Positions 38,485 through 48,072 of a stretch of 64,000 nt of DNA are shown in pieces. The stretch is taken from assembly GCA_047632755.1 (NCBI GenBank), contig JBLIDT010000003.1:124001-188000 (forward strand), given 5' to 3'. How positions within the stretch are numbered: the first letter of the stretch is position 1; each line of letters starts with the position of its first letter. The translations under genes were made by a program, and so were the position numbers. The DNA is from JAKVAV01 sp047632755. Its GTDB lineage: Bacteria; Bacteroidota; Bacteroidia; Flavobacteriales_D; Cryomorphaceae. Under the pieces are notes generated by a model. That model searched no databases, was not told the origin of the DNA, and saw only the letters and a list, made by a program, of their open reading frames with translations.

Positions 38485-38643
38485 ATCGATAGTTTAAAGA
38501 CTAAATGGTCGTTTTATTTCGTGCGAACATAAAGTCTTCCTTACTTTTAGCCTTGGCTCCACCTGCTGATCTTACAATGTTTAAACACCAATACCACGCA
38601 GCACACCATTGATAAGCAGCACACTAAACACGGAATCATTACG

Positions 38644-40197
38644 ATGATCAACAGGCCCAAGGACTCCCTATATATTTTGATAAAGGCGCTTTCCAAGTCC
38701 GAAAAACGCCAGTTCAAGCTTTACGTCAACAGGCTCGGAGTAAATTCTGAGGCTAAGTTTATGGCCTTGTTCAGCCACCTAGAAAAGGCTGCTGACTACA
38801 ATGAGGAGGCCATCCTAAAGTTGGGGATCGTAAAGAAACAGCAGCTCTCTAACCTGAAGGCACACCTCTACCGTCAGATATTGGTTAGTCTGCGCTTGTC
38901 GCCTTCGCACCAAAACATCCGCATACAGCTTCGAGAGCAGCTTGACTTTGCTACCATACTTTACCAAAAAGGGCTGTACAAGCAGAGTTTGAAGTTGCTG
39001 GACAAGGCGAAATTTCTGGCTATGGAAAACGAGCAAAAATCGATTGCGCTTGAGATCGTTGAATTTGAAAAAGTAATCGAATCGCAGTACATCACCCGAA
39101 GTATAAGTGGGCGCGCCGACCAACTGGCCATTGAGGCCAAAGAGCTGAGCCGCATGAATACCATTGCGAGTAAGCTATCCAATCTTTCCTTGCAGCTTTA
39201 TGGTACTATGCTCAAATCGGGCTATGCAAAAAACGATGCCGAGATGCAGCGCGTCACGAATTACTTCGAAGCGCGAATGCCAGAAATTCAGATCGATCGA
39301 CTGGGCTTCCGCGAGAAGCTTTGGCTGTATAAAGCCAACTTGTGGCATAGCTTTTTGACGCAGAACTTTTTGTCGAGTTACAAGAATGCCACGCGCTGGG
39401 TGGAGCTCTTCTATGGCGAGCCCAAAATGATCACTCAAAATCCCGTCTGGTTTCTAAAGGGCAATCACTACCTGCTAGAGTCGCTTTTCCTTATGCGCCA
39501 TTACTCAAAGTTTAAAAGTGCCTTGCGTGCTCTTGAAGAAACGGTTAGCGACAAGAGCTTTCCCAAAAATGAAAACAATGATGCCCTCTCGTTTTTGTAT
39601 GTCTACATCAATAAACTCAACCTTCACTTTTTGGACGGCTCTTTTACCGAAGGACTCTACTTAGTAGATGAGATTGGCGAAAAGATTAAGGTATACAAAG
39701 ACCGCCTCGACGATCACCATATCGCCTTGTTTTACTACAAAATAGCTTGCCTCTATTTTGGAATGGGCGATCATGTCCACTGCATTGTCTACTTAGAAAA
39801 GATTATAGACAACAAGTCCTTGAGCATGCGCGAAGACCTAATGTGCTTTGCCAGAGTGCTAAACCTACTCGCCCGATACGAAGCTGGGTTGGATGAGAAT
39901 TTCGAGCGCTATTTGAAAAGCACCTACAAGTACTTGATCAAGATGAACGAGTTGCACGAGGTGCAGCGCGAGATGATTCGCTTTTTGCGGAACCTCGACT
40001 TGGGCAATGTCCTACCCCATCAGCTCAAAGCGGAGTTTGAGAAACTACACGCTCGGCTAAAAGTGTACGAAGACCATCCCTATGAGAAGCGTGCCTTTCT
40101 GTACCTCGATGTAATATCGTGGCTCGAAAGTAAAATTGAAAACCGCCTCGTAGGCGATGTTGTGACGGAGAAAGCGAAACTGTTAGGGAGATCGTGA
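38644..40197 (+). CDS. Hypothetical helical-repeat protein
   Basis: 517 residues, no signal peptide, almost entirely helical and basic, with TPR-like helix pairs (FATILYQKGLYKQSLKLLDK, IACLYFGMGDHVHCIVYLEK). The N-terminus SLYILIKALSKSEKRQFKLY is one I associate with a conserved Bacteroidota family of unknown function. It is divergent from leuA with ~160 bp between them. It is probably a cytoplasmic scaffold. Confidence 0.75.
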   Translation: MINRPKDSLYILIKALSKSEKRQFKLYVNRLGVNSEAKFMALFSHLEKAADYNEEAILKLGIVKKQQLSNLKAHLYRQILVSLRLSPSHQNIRIQLREQLDFATILYQKGLYKQSLKLLDKAKFLAMENEQKSIALEIVEFEKVIESQYITRSISGRADQLAIEAKELSRMNTIASKLSNLSLQLYGTMLKSGYAKNDAEMQRVTNYFEARMPEIQIDRLGFREKLWLYKANLWHSFLTQNFLSSYKNATRWVELFYGEPKMITQNPVWFLKGNHYLLESLFLMRHYSKFKSALRALEETVSDKSFPKNENNDALSFLYVYINKLNLHFLDGSFTEGLYLVDEIGEKIKVYKDRLDDHHIALFYYKIACLYFGMGDHVHCIVYLEKIIDNKSLSMREDLMCFARVLNLLARYEAGLDENFERYLKSTYKYLIKMNELHEVQREMIRFLRNLDLGNVLPHQLKAEFEKLHARLKVYEDHPYEKRAFLYLDVISWLESKIENRLVGDVVTEKAKLLGRS

Positions 40198-40707
40198 ATT
40201 CGTTTCACTCAATTGCCTTTTTTCAAAAGTAACGGAACAAGATACGCTCTTAATTAAGCAGGCCTGTTGTGTGCCCCCTACTCCTATCCTAACCTTCATT
40301 GGCGGATAAGCCCACCTTTTTTACTCATTACTTACTATCATGCGCTGTGGCTAGTTGATCGCTAATGATTAGTGCACAATAGGATAGTGTATGATCAAGG
40401 GAGAGCTGATAAAGTAAATGATCCTGCTGAGTTAGATTATGGATATCAATGGTAAAGAAGTCTATATAAAAATCTTGACCTACGTCTATAGTTGCAGATC
40501 AGTAAAAGCTTTCCGATGAAAAGGCTAAACTGAGCTACGCAATACCCCCTTTGGTCGAAGTTATTGGCTATCATTTTGAGTGAAAAGAAATTTCTCCGAC
40601 ATTAGTGTCAGTCTTACAATAATAAAGCCGTGTGATACCATTCTTTCATCGTCTCACTCTAAATCATCGCACGGTGTTCTAAGACATAGTTTTTCTGTTT
40701 CATAGCA
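40198..40707. other. Long intergenic region upstream of an orphan terminator
   Basis: 510 bp with no convincing gene; the best plus-strand frame is 26 codons (from about 40439, product beginning MDINGKEVYIKIL). It ends at a strong plus-strand terminator, so a small non-coding RNA or unseen small gene may lie here. Confidence 0.4.
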
Positions 40708-40747
40708 ACTGAAGGTTTATCTAACGAGATAAACCTTCAGTTTTTTT
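40708..40747 (+). terminator. Strong orphan rho-independent terminator
   Basis: A perfect 15-bp stem ACTGAAGGTTTATCT / AGATAAACCTTCAGT with the tetraloop AACG, followed by seven T. The nearest gene ending upstream on this strand is 510 bp away. Confidence 0.85.
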
Positions 40748-41219
40748 ATAATATCTTGTTTGCAAGGCCTTAAATAATGTGAGCGGCCTTAAAAGATTTA
40801 GGCCAACAGAGATTCAAGCTTCGACAGCATAAAATACATCAATACAGGTTTTGCGAACCAGTTGAGAAAGTGCTCTGAAAAATCTAAGCCTCAACACTTT
40901 TTAATTCTACATGAGAATGATTGTTGGGCTCAAAAAACCGAAACAATTGGATAACAATATATTTATCGTTTTAATAAATGTAAGCGTTCAATTCATTCTT
41001 AAATTAATTATCTTCCTCTGTCTGGCTTAGGTCTTGACTCTAAATACTTCGGGGGTTTCTGCCATGCCTCCCTTCAAATTTATCAAGCTGCCAATTATTG
41101 ACTTCACTACAATAGCTTCACCAGCAAAGCAACACTTAGCAATACTTATGTTAGCAATGGCTTTTTTCAACTATCATAACTGGAATGTTGCGGCGGTTTG
41201 GACGACCAAAAAAGAAGAC
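40748..41219. other. Intergenic, no supported gene
   Basis: No supported coding sequence. The word GGCCTTAAA is repeated at 40766 and 40785. The 83-codon plus-strand frame from 41034 runs into the opposite lipoprotein gene and looks accidental. Confidence 0.35.
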
Positions 41220-41717
41220 CTATATCTTCCCTATCCTAACATCACTAGTCTCGCATCTATACTGTCTCTTGGCGTCATCTTCTAGCCACAACACCACTGA
41301 GAGATTTCCCTCTCCCATTTCCTTTTTGCCTAGGCGCAACATATTGTTCGAACTACCCATAGATGGCCCTAGCCATTCATTGTGATCAAAATCCTTCCCT
41401 TGGTAAACCATGTCCGAGCCGAAACTCACTCTTACCTTTCTCAATTTGAATTTTCTAGTGTAGGTGCCTAGATCTTCAAAGTCTTCAACGACGAGATTGA
41501 TTGAGATAATGAGTTCTTCCTCTTTTGCATCTGAATCCTCGTGGACAAAGGCTCTGACATCCCAATTAACAACCCTCTGATCTACTGAATAGACACACCG
41601 ATTAAAGGATGCTCTTTTTAACTTCATGGATGATGTCTCATAAGAGCATCCGCACATAAAGAACAGGGGAAACACTAGCAGCAATAAACTTCTAGCTCTT
41701 TTAAGTTTTATGCTCAT
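41220..41717 (-). CDS. Small hypothetical lipoprotein
   Basis: About 165 residues from ATG 41717, chosen because it puts a lipoprotein signal at the N-terminus: KLKRARSLLLLVFPLFFMC ending in the lipobox FMCGC. The mature part is beta-rich (EELIISINLVVEDFEDLGTY, VRVSFGSDMVYQ) and has no recognised family. It lies in a loose, accessory-looking region. Confidence 0.6.
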   Translation of the reverse strand: MSIKLKRARSLLLLVFPLFFMCGCSYETSSMKLKRASFNRCVYSVDQRVVNWDVRAFVHEDSDAKEEELIISINLVVEDFEDLGTYTRKFKLRKVRVSFGSDMVYQGKDFDHNEWLGPSMGSSNNMLRLGKKEMGEGNLSVVLWLEDDAKRQYRCETSDVRIGKI

Positions 41718-41792
41718 CCAAATAATCTTAGAGTTAAGTAACTCGTGAAATGGATTCTCCATCGCACATGAAAACAGCCTAATTTGAATCAT

Positions 41793-42384
41793 CCGATCCT
41801 CTAATCTTGAACGTTAAGATGCTGCTTTAAGCTCCGAGCCATTAAATTACTCAAAAAAACAGTGACAATTGATAAACACTTCTTCTTTGCTCTCTCGAGA
41901 AAGAACAGAAAATCAAATAAAAAGGCTGCATAGAATGAATAGAAAATGAACCAGAACGCTGTCTGAAAGAAGAAAAATCAAAAAATCCTTCTCCAGAAAG
42001 AAGATAAAATCGAAAATTAGTCACTTCTAGAAGAGATGATCTTTGCATGTATCGCATACCACTTTGGTAGTGGTATTGTTTCGTCTGAAAAAATTATTCT
42101 TGACTTTTTTTTATTCAAACAACTAAGGGTTAAATGCAAATAGCAATATCTGGTTATCAAAAAATAAAGGGGCTATTTCAGAGAGTTTTAAACCGTTCGT
42201 TCTTTTATGCCGCTCAAGTATTTCCGTTTGGTTTTTGACTTTAGCTCGATACTGATGCCAAATGCTCTCCAACCCTCTCTGCTCAGCAGGTAACTCTGAC
42301 CATGCGATTCTATCTTTATATCCTCCACGCAAAATCATTTGGACACATCATTCGTCACGAATAAAATACTCACGCAGAAACTTA
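41793..42384. other. Intergenic region with a small hairpin
   Basis: No convincing gene; a 71-codon minus-strand frame (42123-42338) has no recognised features. ATACCACT-TTGGT-AGTGGTAT (42056-42076) forms an 8-bp hairpin without a clear T tract. Confidence 0.35.
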
Positions 42385-42416
42385 TTTGCTGGCGCAAAAA
42401 ACTAGGGCTACCTTTG
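42385..42416 (+). promoter_or_regulatory. Bacteroidota-type promoter upstream of the DUF3494 gene
   Basis: TTTG (42385-42388), 20-bp spacer, TACCTTTG (42409-42416): a full match to TTTG/TAnnTTTG. It would give a long leader of about 255 nt before the start at 42680, so either the leader has a role or a closer promoter exists. Confidence 0.45.
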
Positions 42417-42679
42417 CAAAAAACAGCTAAGTAAGACCTAAATTTTTCTCTCTTTATTTGATTCGCTACTTATAGAGTCTATATAAAAATTAACTCATGA
42501 AGAAGCTATATTCTACGCTAAAAGCCGAAAGTTAAAAGACGAACACCAAACCTTTTAAACCTATTTAATCTCTCAGGATATTATATTTGATTTGTAACAC
42601 ATAGACGAACCTATTTGATTTAGGTGCGTAACATATCGCAAATATAGTACCTTAAAAAGTCAATTTAAACAGCTTGTTT

Positions 42680-44599
42680 ATGAACCACGAATTAAAAAGC
42701 TCAGCATTATTCGCTTTGCTTTTGTTTTTACCATCTCTTCTTTTCAGCCAAACGATTGGACTGTGTTCCCTTTCCTCTTTTGAAGCTTATACTGGTTCGG
42801 GAGCAGTCACAAATTCAGGAATCTTTACTGGCGATGTAGGCACCAATAGCGGAGTCTTAACTGGATTTGATGACCCAGATTTTTCTGGCTCTGTATACAA
42901 TAATGATGCTGTAACTTCTGAGGCCAGAATAGATTTACTTAGGTTATACATTCAGCTTAGTAATATTTTTGTCACACATCCTGGCACTCATGCTGCCGCT
43001 TTTGGATCTGGTGAAACTATTACGGCTGGAACCTATTCTGTAATTGGCGCTGGATCTTTAGGTGGAATGCTCACTCTAGATGGAGAGGGAGATGCGGATG
43101 CTGTCTTTGTAATAAAATTTAAGGGAGCATTTACAATTGGAGCAAGTTCGACGATCATTTTAAGCAATGGAACACGAGCCTGCAATGTTTTTTGGATTGC
43201 TGAAGGTGCCATTGCTGTTGCGGCTGGCAGTGATGTAAAAGGAACTTTACTTTCACATCAAGGAGCAGTTTCTCTTGCTGCAAATTGCAATATAGAAGGA
43301 AGGTTGCTTGCCACAGAAGGAGCAATAACTGTTGGAGCTGGCAATACTGCCTCTGCACCAATGGGGCCTATTAGTATTCCAACGAGCTGTTCAGCCAACT
43401 GCACACCCGCCTCTGCGGTTAATGTTTTAGGAAGTGTTGGGGATTTCACCCTTTTCACGAGCCTTGGTGCTGTGTCAAATGCGGCTTCGTCTGGTTTTAT
43501 TGGAGATGTTGGCACACATGCTGGTGCTATAACTGGAATGGCCACTTCGGTTCATGTTGGAGCTAGTCATACGGCAAATACGACTACCGAAAAGGCCAAA
43601 ATAGATTTAGTCTCTGCTTATGATAAACTTATTCTTATACCAAATACACATACCTCACACCCCCCTTCTTTTGGGGGAGGAGAAACCCTATTTGCTGGAG
43701 TTTACTCTATTGGAGGAGCAGGATCGCTAGCAGGAACCATCACGTTAGATGGTCAAAATAATCCTGATGCAGTTTTTATTTTTAAATTTAATGGGGCTTT
43801 CACAACAGCGGCACATTCAAAAGTGATTTTTACTAATGGAACCCTTCGTTGCAATGTTTTTTGGATCTCAGAAGGAGCCACTGATATGGGAACTTTTACT
43901 TTTATGAAAGGCACTGTTCTTGCTCACGGAGGAGCTTGTACTATGGCGTCAAATGGAATTTTAGAGGGACGAATGCTTTCTACAGGTGGTGCAGTAGGAT
44001 TTAGCACGGGCACTGCCTACAACGATCCCGTTTGCTGTTTAGGGTCTCTTTTGCCATTGCCCATTGAGTTGTTAAGTTTTACCGCCGAAGCACAAGATGC
44101 ATCCGTTCAGTTTAATTGGGCCACAGCTACCGAAAGCAACAATGATTATTTTGATATCGAGCGCTCTACCGATGGCATTTATTTCAATTCAATCAGGAAT
44201 ATAGATGGTGCAGGAAATAGCACGCAAACTATACACTATTCGACCTTTGACCGCTGGCCTTTGCCCGGAGTCAATTACTACCGTTTAAAACAAACGGATT
44301 TCAACGGTGCAACCAGCTATTCTAATATTAAAGCAGTAGAATTTAGTGATAAGAATAATTTTGATCTGGACATCTTTCCAAATCCATCGTCAGGAGAGAC
44401 AACTTTTTATAGCGCTGAAAGCTTCAAAAACGCAAATCTAATAGTTTACAATTCTTCTGGACAGGCAGTAAAATTTGCAGAAAATATTTTTGGGATGACT
44501 TTTACATTGAACTGTGAAAATCTATCAAGCGGGCTGTACTTTGTTAAGTTGTTGCAAGACGGAATAGTCGTAGCGACTGACAAACTAGTCCTGCAATAG
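42680..44599 (+). CDS. T9SS-exported protein with two ice-binding-like (DUF3494) domains
   Basis: 639 residues from ATG 42680. A signal peptide (SALFALLLFLPSLLFSQ) is followed by two copies of an ice-binding-like domain (residues ~25-220 and ~245-455). Shared marks are the opening F...GAV.N.G....GDVGT, the strand GETI.AG.YS..GAGSL.G...LDG, and the block NGT..CNVFWI.EGA. The rest is a linker with PLPIELLSFTAEA, a WATATESNNDYFDIERS domain and a type A sorting domain (FPNPSSGETTFYS ... SSGLYFVKLLQDG). DUF3494 proteins bind ice or act as adhesins. The internal duplication and export by T9SS suggest a surface or released ice-interacting protein. Confidence 0.88.
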   Translation: MNHELKSSALFALLLFLPSLLFSQTIGLCSLSSFEAYTGSGAVTNSGIFTGDVGTNSGVLTGFDDPDFSGSVYNNDAVTSEARIDLLRLYIQLSNIFVTHPGTHAAAFGSGETITAGTYSVIGAGSLGGMLTLDGEGDADAVFVIKFKGAFTIGASSTIILSNGTRACNVFWIAEGAIAVAAGSDVKGTLLSHQGAVSLAANCNIEGRLLATEGAITVGAGNTASAPMGPISIPTSCSANCTPASAVNVLGSVGDFTLFTSLGAVSNAASSGFIGDVGTHAGAITGMATSVHVGASHTANTTTEKAKIDLVSAYDKLILIPNTHTSHPPSFGGGETLFAGVYSIGGAGSLAGTITLDGQNNPDAVFIFKFNGAFTTAAHSKVIFTNGTLRCNVFWISEGATDMGTFTFMKGTVLAHGGACTMASNGILEGRMLSTGGAVGFSTGTAYNDPVCCLGSLLPLPIELLSFTAEAQDASVQFNWATATESNNDYFDIERSTDGIYFNSIRNIDGAGNSTQTIHYSTFDRWPLPGVNYYRLKQTDFNGATSYSNIKAVEFSDKNNFDLDIFPNPSSGETTFYSAESFKNANLIVYNSSGQAVKFAENIFGMTFTLNCENLSSGLYFVKLLQDGIVVATDKLVLQ

Positions 44600-44721
44600 A
44601 CAGTTCCGACTAGAATAAGTAAAGTCCTAAAGAGCACAACAGACTTACGTTCGAATTAGTCACCGACTAGCAATTCAGGAGATGAAGTGAATTGATATTC
44701 GAAGTTTGATTGCCTCAGTTG

Positions 44722-44964
44722 TTATAGGGTGATTTGAATTTGATTGCAAGTTTTGAATGTTGCAATTGGTTCATTTGGAAAGTTAAATTTCTCTATTCTA
44801 GTATACTCCAGTAATTGAAACTTCTCTATGCGGGCAGTTTTTTCCGCTTTCTCTGGAAGAATCTCATTGTATTCTATCCTGTTGATATGATTTATCAATT
44901 CTGCAGCAAAAAAAGCATAAACCGAAATTGATAAGCACCCTTTATGCCAGTTCTCTTTGTGCAT
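44722..44964 (-). CDS. Small hypothetical protein after arsC-like gene
   Basis: 80 residues, no recognised motif, starting 29 bp after the arsC-like gene on the same strand. It may be a real small gene or a chance frame in an otherwise empty 390-bp gap. Confidence 0.25.
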   Translation of the reverse strand: MHKENWHKGCLSISVYAFFAAELINHINRIEYNEILPEKAEKTARIEKFQLLEYTRIEKFNFPNEPIATFKTCNQIQITL

Positions 44965-44993
44965 AGCTGACTCTAAGACCCAATAAGGAGATT

Positions 44994-45626
44994 CTAATTA
45001 TTGAGTAGCTGTTCTTCCACTTCTGAGAACACATAGAGCATCTCCGCAGCTATTTGCAGACTTCTTTCAGCGTAAATCTCTGCTTGTTGCGGGGTCTCGT
45101 CAAAGACCTTGGGGTCTTCGTAAGTCACAGGAATACGCACCTCAGCACCTGCGATAATGGGACAAGCTTCATCGGCTTGCATACACGTCAGTATCGCGGC
45201 AAAGTCCGATTTGGGATTGAATTGGTTATCCCATTTTTTGGAAAACCCGATAACGGGAGGTTCATTCTCTGCGTGCTTGATGGCGTAAATAGGATTCTCT
45301 GTTGCTGCGATGGTCTCTAGTTGAAACCCCATACTCTTCAATGTTTCTGCTACCATCGGAAATAGCGCCGTGCTTTCGGTTCCTCCCGAATAGGTGAACA
45401 CATTCCCTACTCCACAATGGTGGGCCATGGCTTGCGCCCAAACTTGAGAGAGATGGCTCCTGCGCGAATTGTGCGTACAAATGAAGTTGAGGCGGATGGC
45501 GAGTCCACTGCTTGCTTTGGATCGGATATAATCGATCAAAGGCTGTAGAATATCTCTGCGTTCTTGAGGTACCGCTTCTATGCCAATCTTAGATACGAGG
45601 TTTTCCAGTTGAGGGATTAAGGTCAT
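44994..45626 (-). CDS. arsC: Arsenate reductase-like low-molecular-weight phosphatase
   Basis: 210 residues with the P-loop C-X5-R of the LMW phosphatase/thioredoxin-type ArsC family (CTHNSRRS, Cys50 to Arg56). A later Asp-containing loop, YEDPKVFDETP, would supply the general acid. It probably reduces arsenate to arsenite, or dephosphorylates protein tyrosine. It ends the run arsR / DUF6428-like / arsC, which supports arsenate. It is longer than classical ArsC (about 130) because of an N-terminal extension. Confidence 0.8.
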   Translation of the reverse strand: MTLIPQLENLVSKIGIEAVPQERRDILQPLIDYIRSKASSGLAIRLNFICTHNSRRSHLSQVWAQAMAHHCGVGNVFTYSGGTESTALFPMVAETLKSMGFQLETIAATENPIYAIKHAENEPPVIGFSKKWDNQFNPKSDFAAILTCMQADEACPIIAGAEVRIPVTYEDPKVFDETPQQAEIYAERSLQIAAEMLYVFSEVEEQLLNN

Positions 45627-45653
45627 TTGGGATTGGTGTTATCAGTGAATGAA

Positions 45654-46121
45654 TTAACAGCAACCGCCGCCAGGAGCGCAGTCATTGGCAGATTGCAACT
45701 GTGATACTTGCACTTGCGGTTTCTCTTCAGGGATACCGCAGCTGTCTTTTGCCAAACAATCCGTTTGCTTTGTGGTGAGCACGAAGTTGGTTCCGTCAAA
45801 GTCCAGACCGAATTTGCCGATGGACTCTGCTTGGTATTCCACTTCGATGTCTAGATCTTCTATCGCCAACTTGCTTTGCGAAAGCTCGATGATCTTTAGC
45901 AGCCTTTCGGGATGCAAGCGGTGGTCGTAGTCATTGGCATTCCAAAGCTGAAAGTTGACAACTTCTTCTTTTCGTTCTACACCGCCACAATCGATAAAGT
46001 GTTTGGTGACCTTTCCCACCTCCGTAACGTGAAAATGATTCGGAACCAATTCTCCATTTGGCAATTGAAAGGCAATCATATTCAATTGGTTCAGGGCTGT
46101 TTTAACTTGTGATAGTTTCAT
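45654..46121 (-). CDS. DUF6428-like protein of the arsenic operon
   Basis: 155 residues. It opens MKLSQVKTALNQLNMIAFQL and has HFHVTEVGKVTKHFIDCGG and RLHPERLLKIIE, blocks I associate (from memory) with DUF6428. The C-terminus is rich in Cys (QTDCLAKDSCG, then GGGCC at the end), which could bind arsenite or metal. It lies between arsR and arsC with ~27-33 bp gaps, clearly one operon. Confidence 0.68.
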   Translation of the reverse strand: MKLSQVKTALNQLNMIAFQLPNGELVPNHFHVTEVGKVTKHFIDCGGVERKEEVVNFQLWNANDYDHRLHPERLLKIIELSQSKLAIEDLDIEVEYQAESIGKFGLDFDGTNFVLTTKQTDCLAKDSCGIPEEKPQVQVSQLQSANDCAPGGGCC

Positions 46122-46154
46122 GAGTATCTATTTAATGTTCTTAAGTAGTCTTTT

Positions 46155-46484
46155 CTAGCAGCAGGTTTCTTTAGAAATGTCTTGATCTAAAAATCGAAGC
46201 ATTACGCCTTTCATTTCCGTCCATTTATCGGTGTCAATACAGTAGCACATGCTCGTTCCTTCTATATTCCCCTTGATTAACCCAAGGCTCTTCAATTCTT
46301 TTAGGTGCTGTGAAATAGTGGGTTGCGCCAGTCCGATCTCGTTTACTAAATCCCCACAAACGCAGGAATTGATTTTAAAAAGATGCTCTAGAATGGCTAC
46401 TCTAGCAGGATGTCCGAATGCCTTTGCAAACAAGGCTAACTCGTTTTGCACATCGGTAAATATTTCTGTTTTGGCCAGACCCAT
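46155..46484 (-). CDS. arsR: ArsR-family metalloregulator
   Basis: 109 residues with a winged helix-turn-helix (FAKAFGHPARVAILEHL, then IGLAQPTISQHLKELKSLGL). The cysteine pair SCVCGDLV before the recognition helix is the usual As(III)-binding site; a C-terminal CC lies at the end. It should repress this operon and release on arsenite. First gene of the arsR / DUF6428-like / arsC run. Confidence 0.92.
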   Translation of the reverse strand: MGLAKTEIFTDVQNELALFAKAFGHPARVAILEHLFKINSCVCGDLVNEIGLAQPTISQHLKELKSLGLIKGNIEGTSMCYCIDTDKWTEMKGVMLRFLDQDISKETCC

Positions 46485-46505
46485 AAGTTCTTTATTGGTT
46501 TATTG

Positions 46506-46536
46506 CAATATTACGATTAATGATAGAGCGACGCAA
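46506..46536 (-). promoter_or_regulatory. Probable arsR promoter
   Basis: On the minus strand: TTG, a 20-bp spacer, then TAATATTG (one mismatch to TAnnTTTG), located 22-52 bp upstream of the arsR ATG. An ArsR operator probably overlaps it. Confidence 0.4.
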
Positions 46537-46598
46537 GTGGAAAGCTTGAAGAAAATTTGAGTCTAGCGCAAAATACCCGATTAAAACAGACCAATTAA

Positions 46599-47834
46599 TT
46601 ATTTTGGCAGCGCCTTATTCAAAGGTTTCAACACCCATATAAGGGCAACAATCATCATCAGAGCTCCAACTGCAAATGGTGCACCAGCAAAGTCGGCAAT
46701 GGCATTCTCTCCCGAGAAAATGTAGAAGGTATAGGTCATCAATGGCGGACCTAAGATCGAGGTCAAGCTCATAATACTGGTAAGTATCCCCTGGAGACGA
46801 CCTTGCATCGTGTCGGGCACCAAGTTGGACATGATTCCTTGCAACGTTGGAGCTGCAACTCCGCCCAGACAATAAGGCAAGATATAGGCGAACATCATCC
46901 ACTCGCGATTGGCAGAAGCGAAAAGGATAAGGCCCAGCGACCAAAGTGACATTCCGACGATTACGGTAAGCTTCTCTCCTATGGCTCGCACCACGTATTT
47001 TACCAAGCCGCCCTGAACAATGGCCACGACTATTCCCACCACTGCGAGCGAGTAACCCACCGTGGCTTCATTCCATTCAAAGCGATACATGGTGTAAAAG
47101 GTCCAGGTAGACTGGATGGCGTGTCCCGCAATGTAAATTAAGAAGAAGGGAATCATAAATCCAAGCAAAGCAGGAAACGCTTTGAAGTGCTTAAAGGTGG
47201 AAAAAGGATTGACCATTTTCCAGTTGATCTCAGCAATGCGCTTTTCGGGTGGCAAGCTTTCGGGCAAAACAAAAAAGCCGTAGAGGAAATTGACCAAGCT
47301 CAAACCTGCCGCGACCAAGAATGGCACTCTCACACCGTATTCGGCAGTTAGTCCCCCTATGACTGGTCCAAGAATAAACCCCAATCCGAATGCTGCACCG
47401 ACCAAACCAAAGTTCTGGGCTTTTTTCTCAGGAGTACTGATATCGGCAATGTAAGCTGTGGCGACGGTAAAACTGGCTCCTGTGATACCCGCCAAGAGTC
47501 GCCCTACAAATAGAAATGCGATGGTTGGTGCCCAGGCGTGAAAAATATAATCAATTCCCAACCCCAGCAGAGCTATCAGTATAATTGGTCTTCTACCATA
47601 TCGATCGCTCATGGCTCCCAAAACGGGCGCAAAGAAGAACTGCATAAAAGCGTAGGCTCCGATCAGCCACCCACCAATTCGAGAGGCCTCGCTGAGTCCT
47701 AGACCCGACAATTCGGTAAGTAGTGTAGGAAATACGGGAATGATGATCCCTATCCCGATCACGTCGATCAAAATCGTGATGAAGATAAAGATTAGAGATG
47801 CTTTCGATCCTTTGCGCGACAACCTTGAAATCAA
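46599..47834 (-). CDS. MFS drug/H+ antiporter, TetA-like
   Basis: 411 residues, 12 predicted helices. Signature motifs include VIGIGIIIPVFPTLL in helix 1, GAMSDRYGRRPIIL (MFS motif A) and FGLVGAAFGLGFILGPVIGG (antiporter motif C). It is close to the TetA/DHA1 type of multidrug or tetracycline exporters; the substrate is unknown. It precedes arsR by 115 bp on the same strand, so it may run through into it, but arsR has its own promoter-like sequence. Confidence 0.88.
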   Translation of the reverse strand: MISRLSRKGSKASLIFIFITILIDVIGIGIIIPVFPTLLTELSGLGLSEASRIGGWLIGAYAFMQFFFAPVLGAMSDRYGRRPIILIALLGLGIDYIFHAWAPTIAFLFVGRLLAGITGASFTVATAYIADISTPEKKAQNFGLVGAAFGLGFILGPVIGGLTAEYGVRVPFLVAAGLSLVNFLYGFFVLPESLPPEKRIAEINWKMVNPFSTFKHFKAFPALLGFMIPFFLIYIAGHAIQSTWTFYTMYRFEWNEATVGYSLAVVGIVVAIVQGGLVKYVVRAIGEKLTVIVGMSLWSLGLILFASANREWMMFAYILPYCLGGVAAPTLQGIMSNLVPDTMQGRLQGILTSIMSLTSILGPPLMTYTFYIFSGENAIADFAGAPFAVGALMMIVALIWVLKPLNKALPK

Positions 47835-48072
47835 TTAAGAATTTGACAATTAAGAATTCAGAATGACTTAAAAGTCAAAACAGTCCCAATTGTTCAATGA
47901 TCTATTTTAAGGACCAGGCGGCAAATGTACTTTTTCTATAGTCAATTGATGTAAACAACAGATTACCAATGAAGCATCAACCTCCATGATAGCTGTCATG
48001 TCAGATCGTCGCAATTAATCTGATTCTCCCATTCCAAATGAGAGTTCATGAAAATTTTAAACACTCAGTTTA

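Noticed and set aside
35930..40955. 15-base word AACAATTGGATAACA at 35.93 and 40.94 kb
   Set aside because: A few 15-base matches are expected by chance in 64 kb, and the flanks do not match.
41034..41285. 83-codon plus-strand frame
   Set aside because: Runs into the opposite lipoprotein gene and has no family features.
42123..42338. 71-codon minus-strand frame
   Set aside because: No recognised motif, no clear start context, and the surrounding gap shows no other coding sign.
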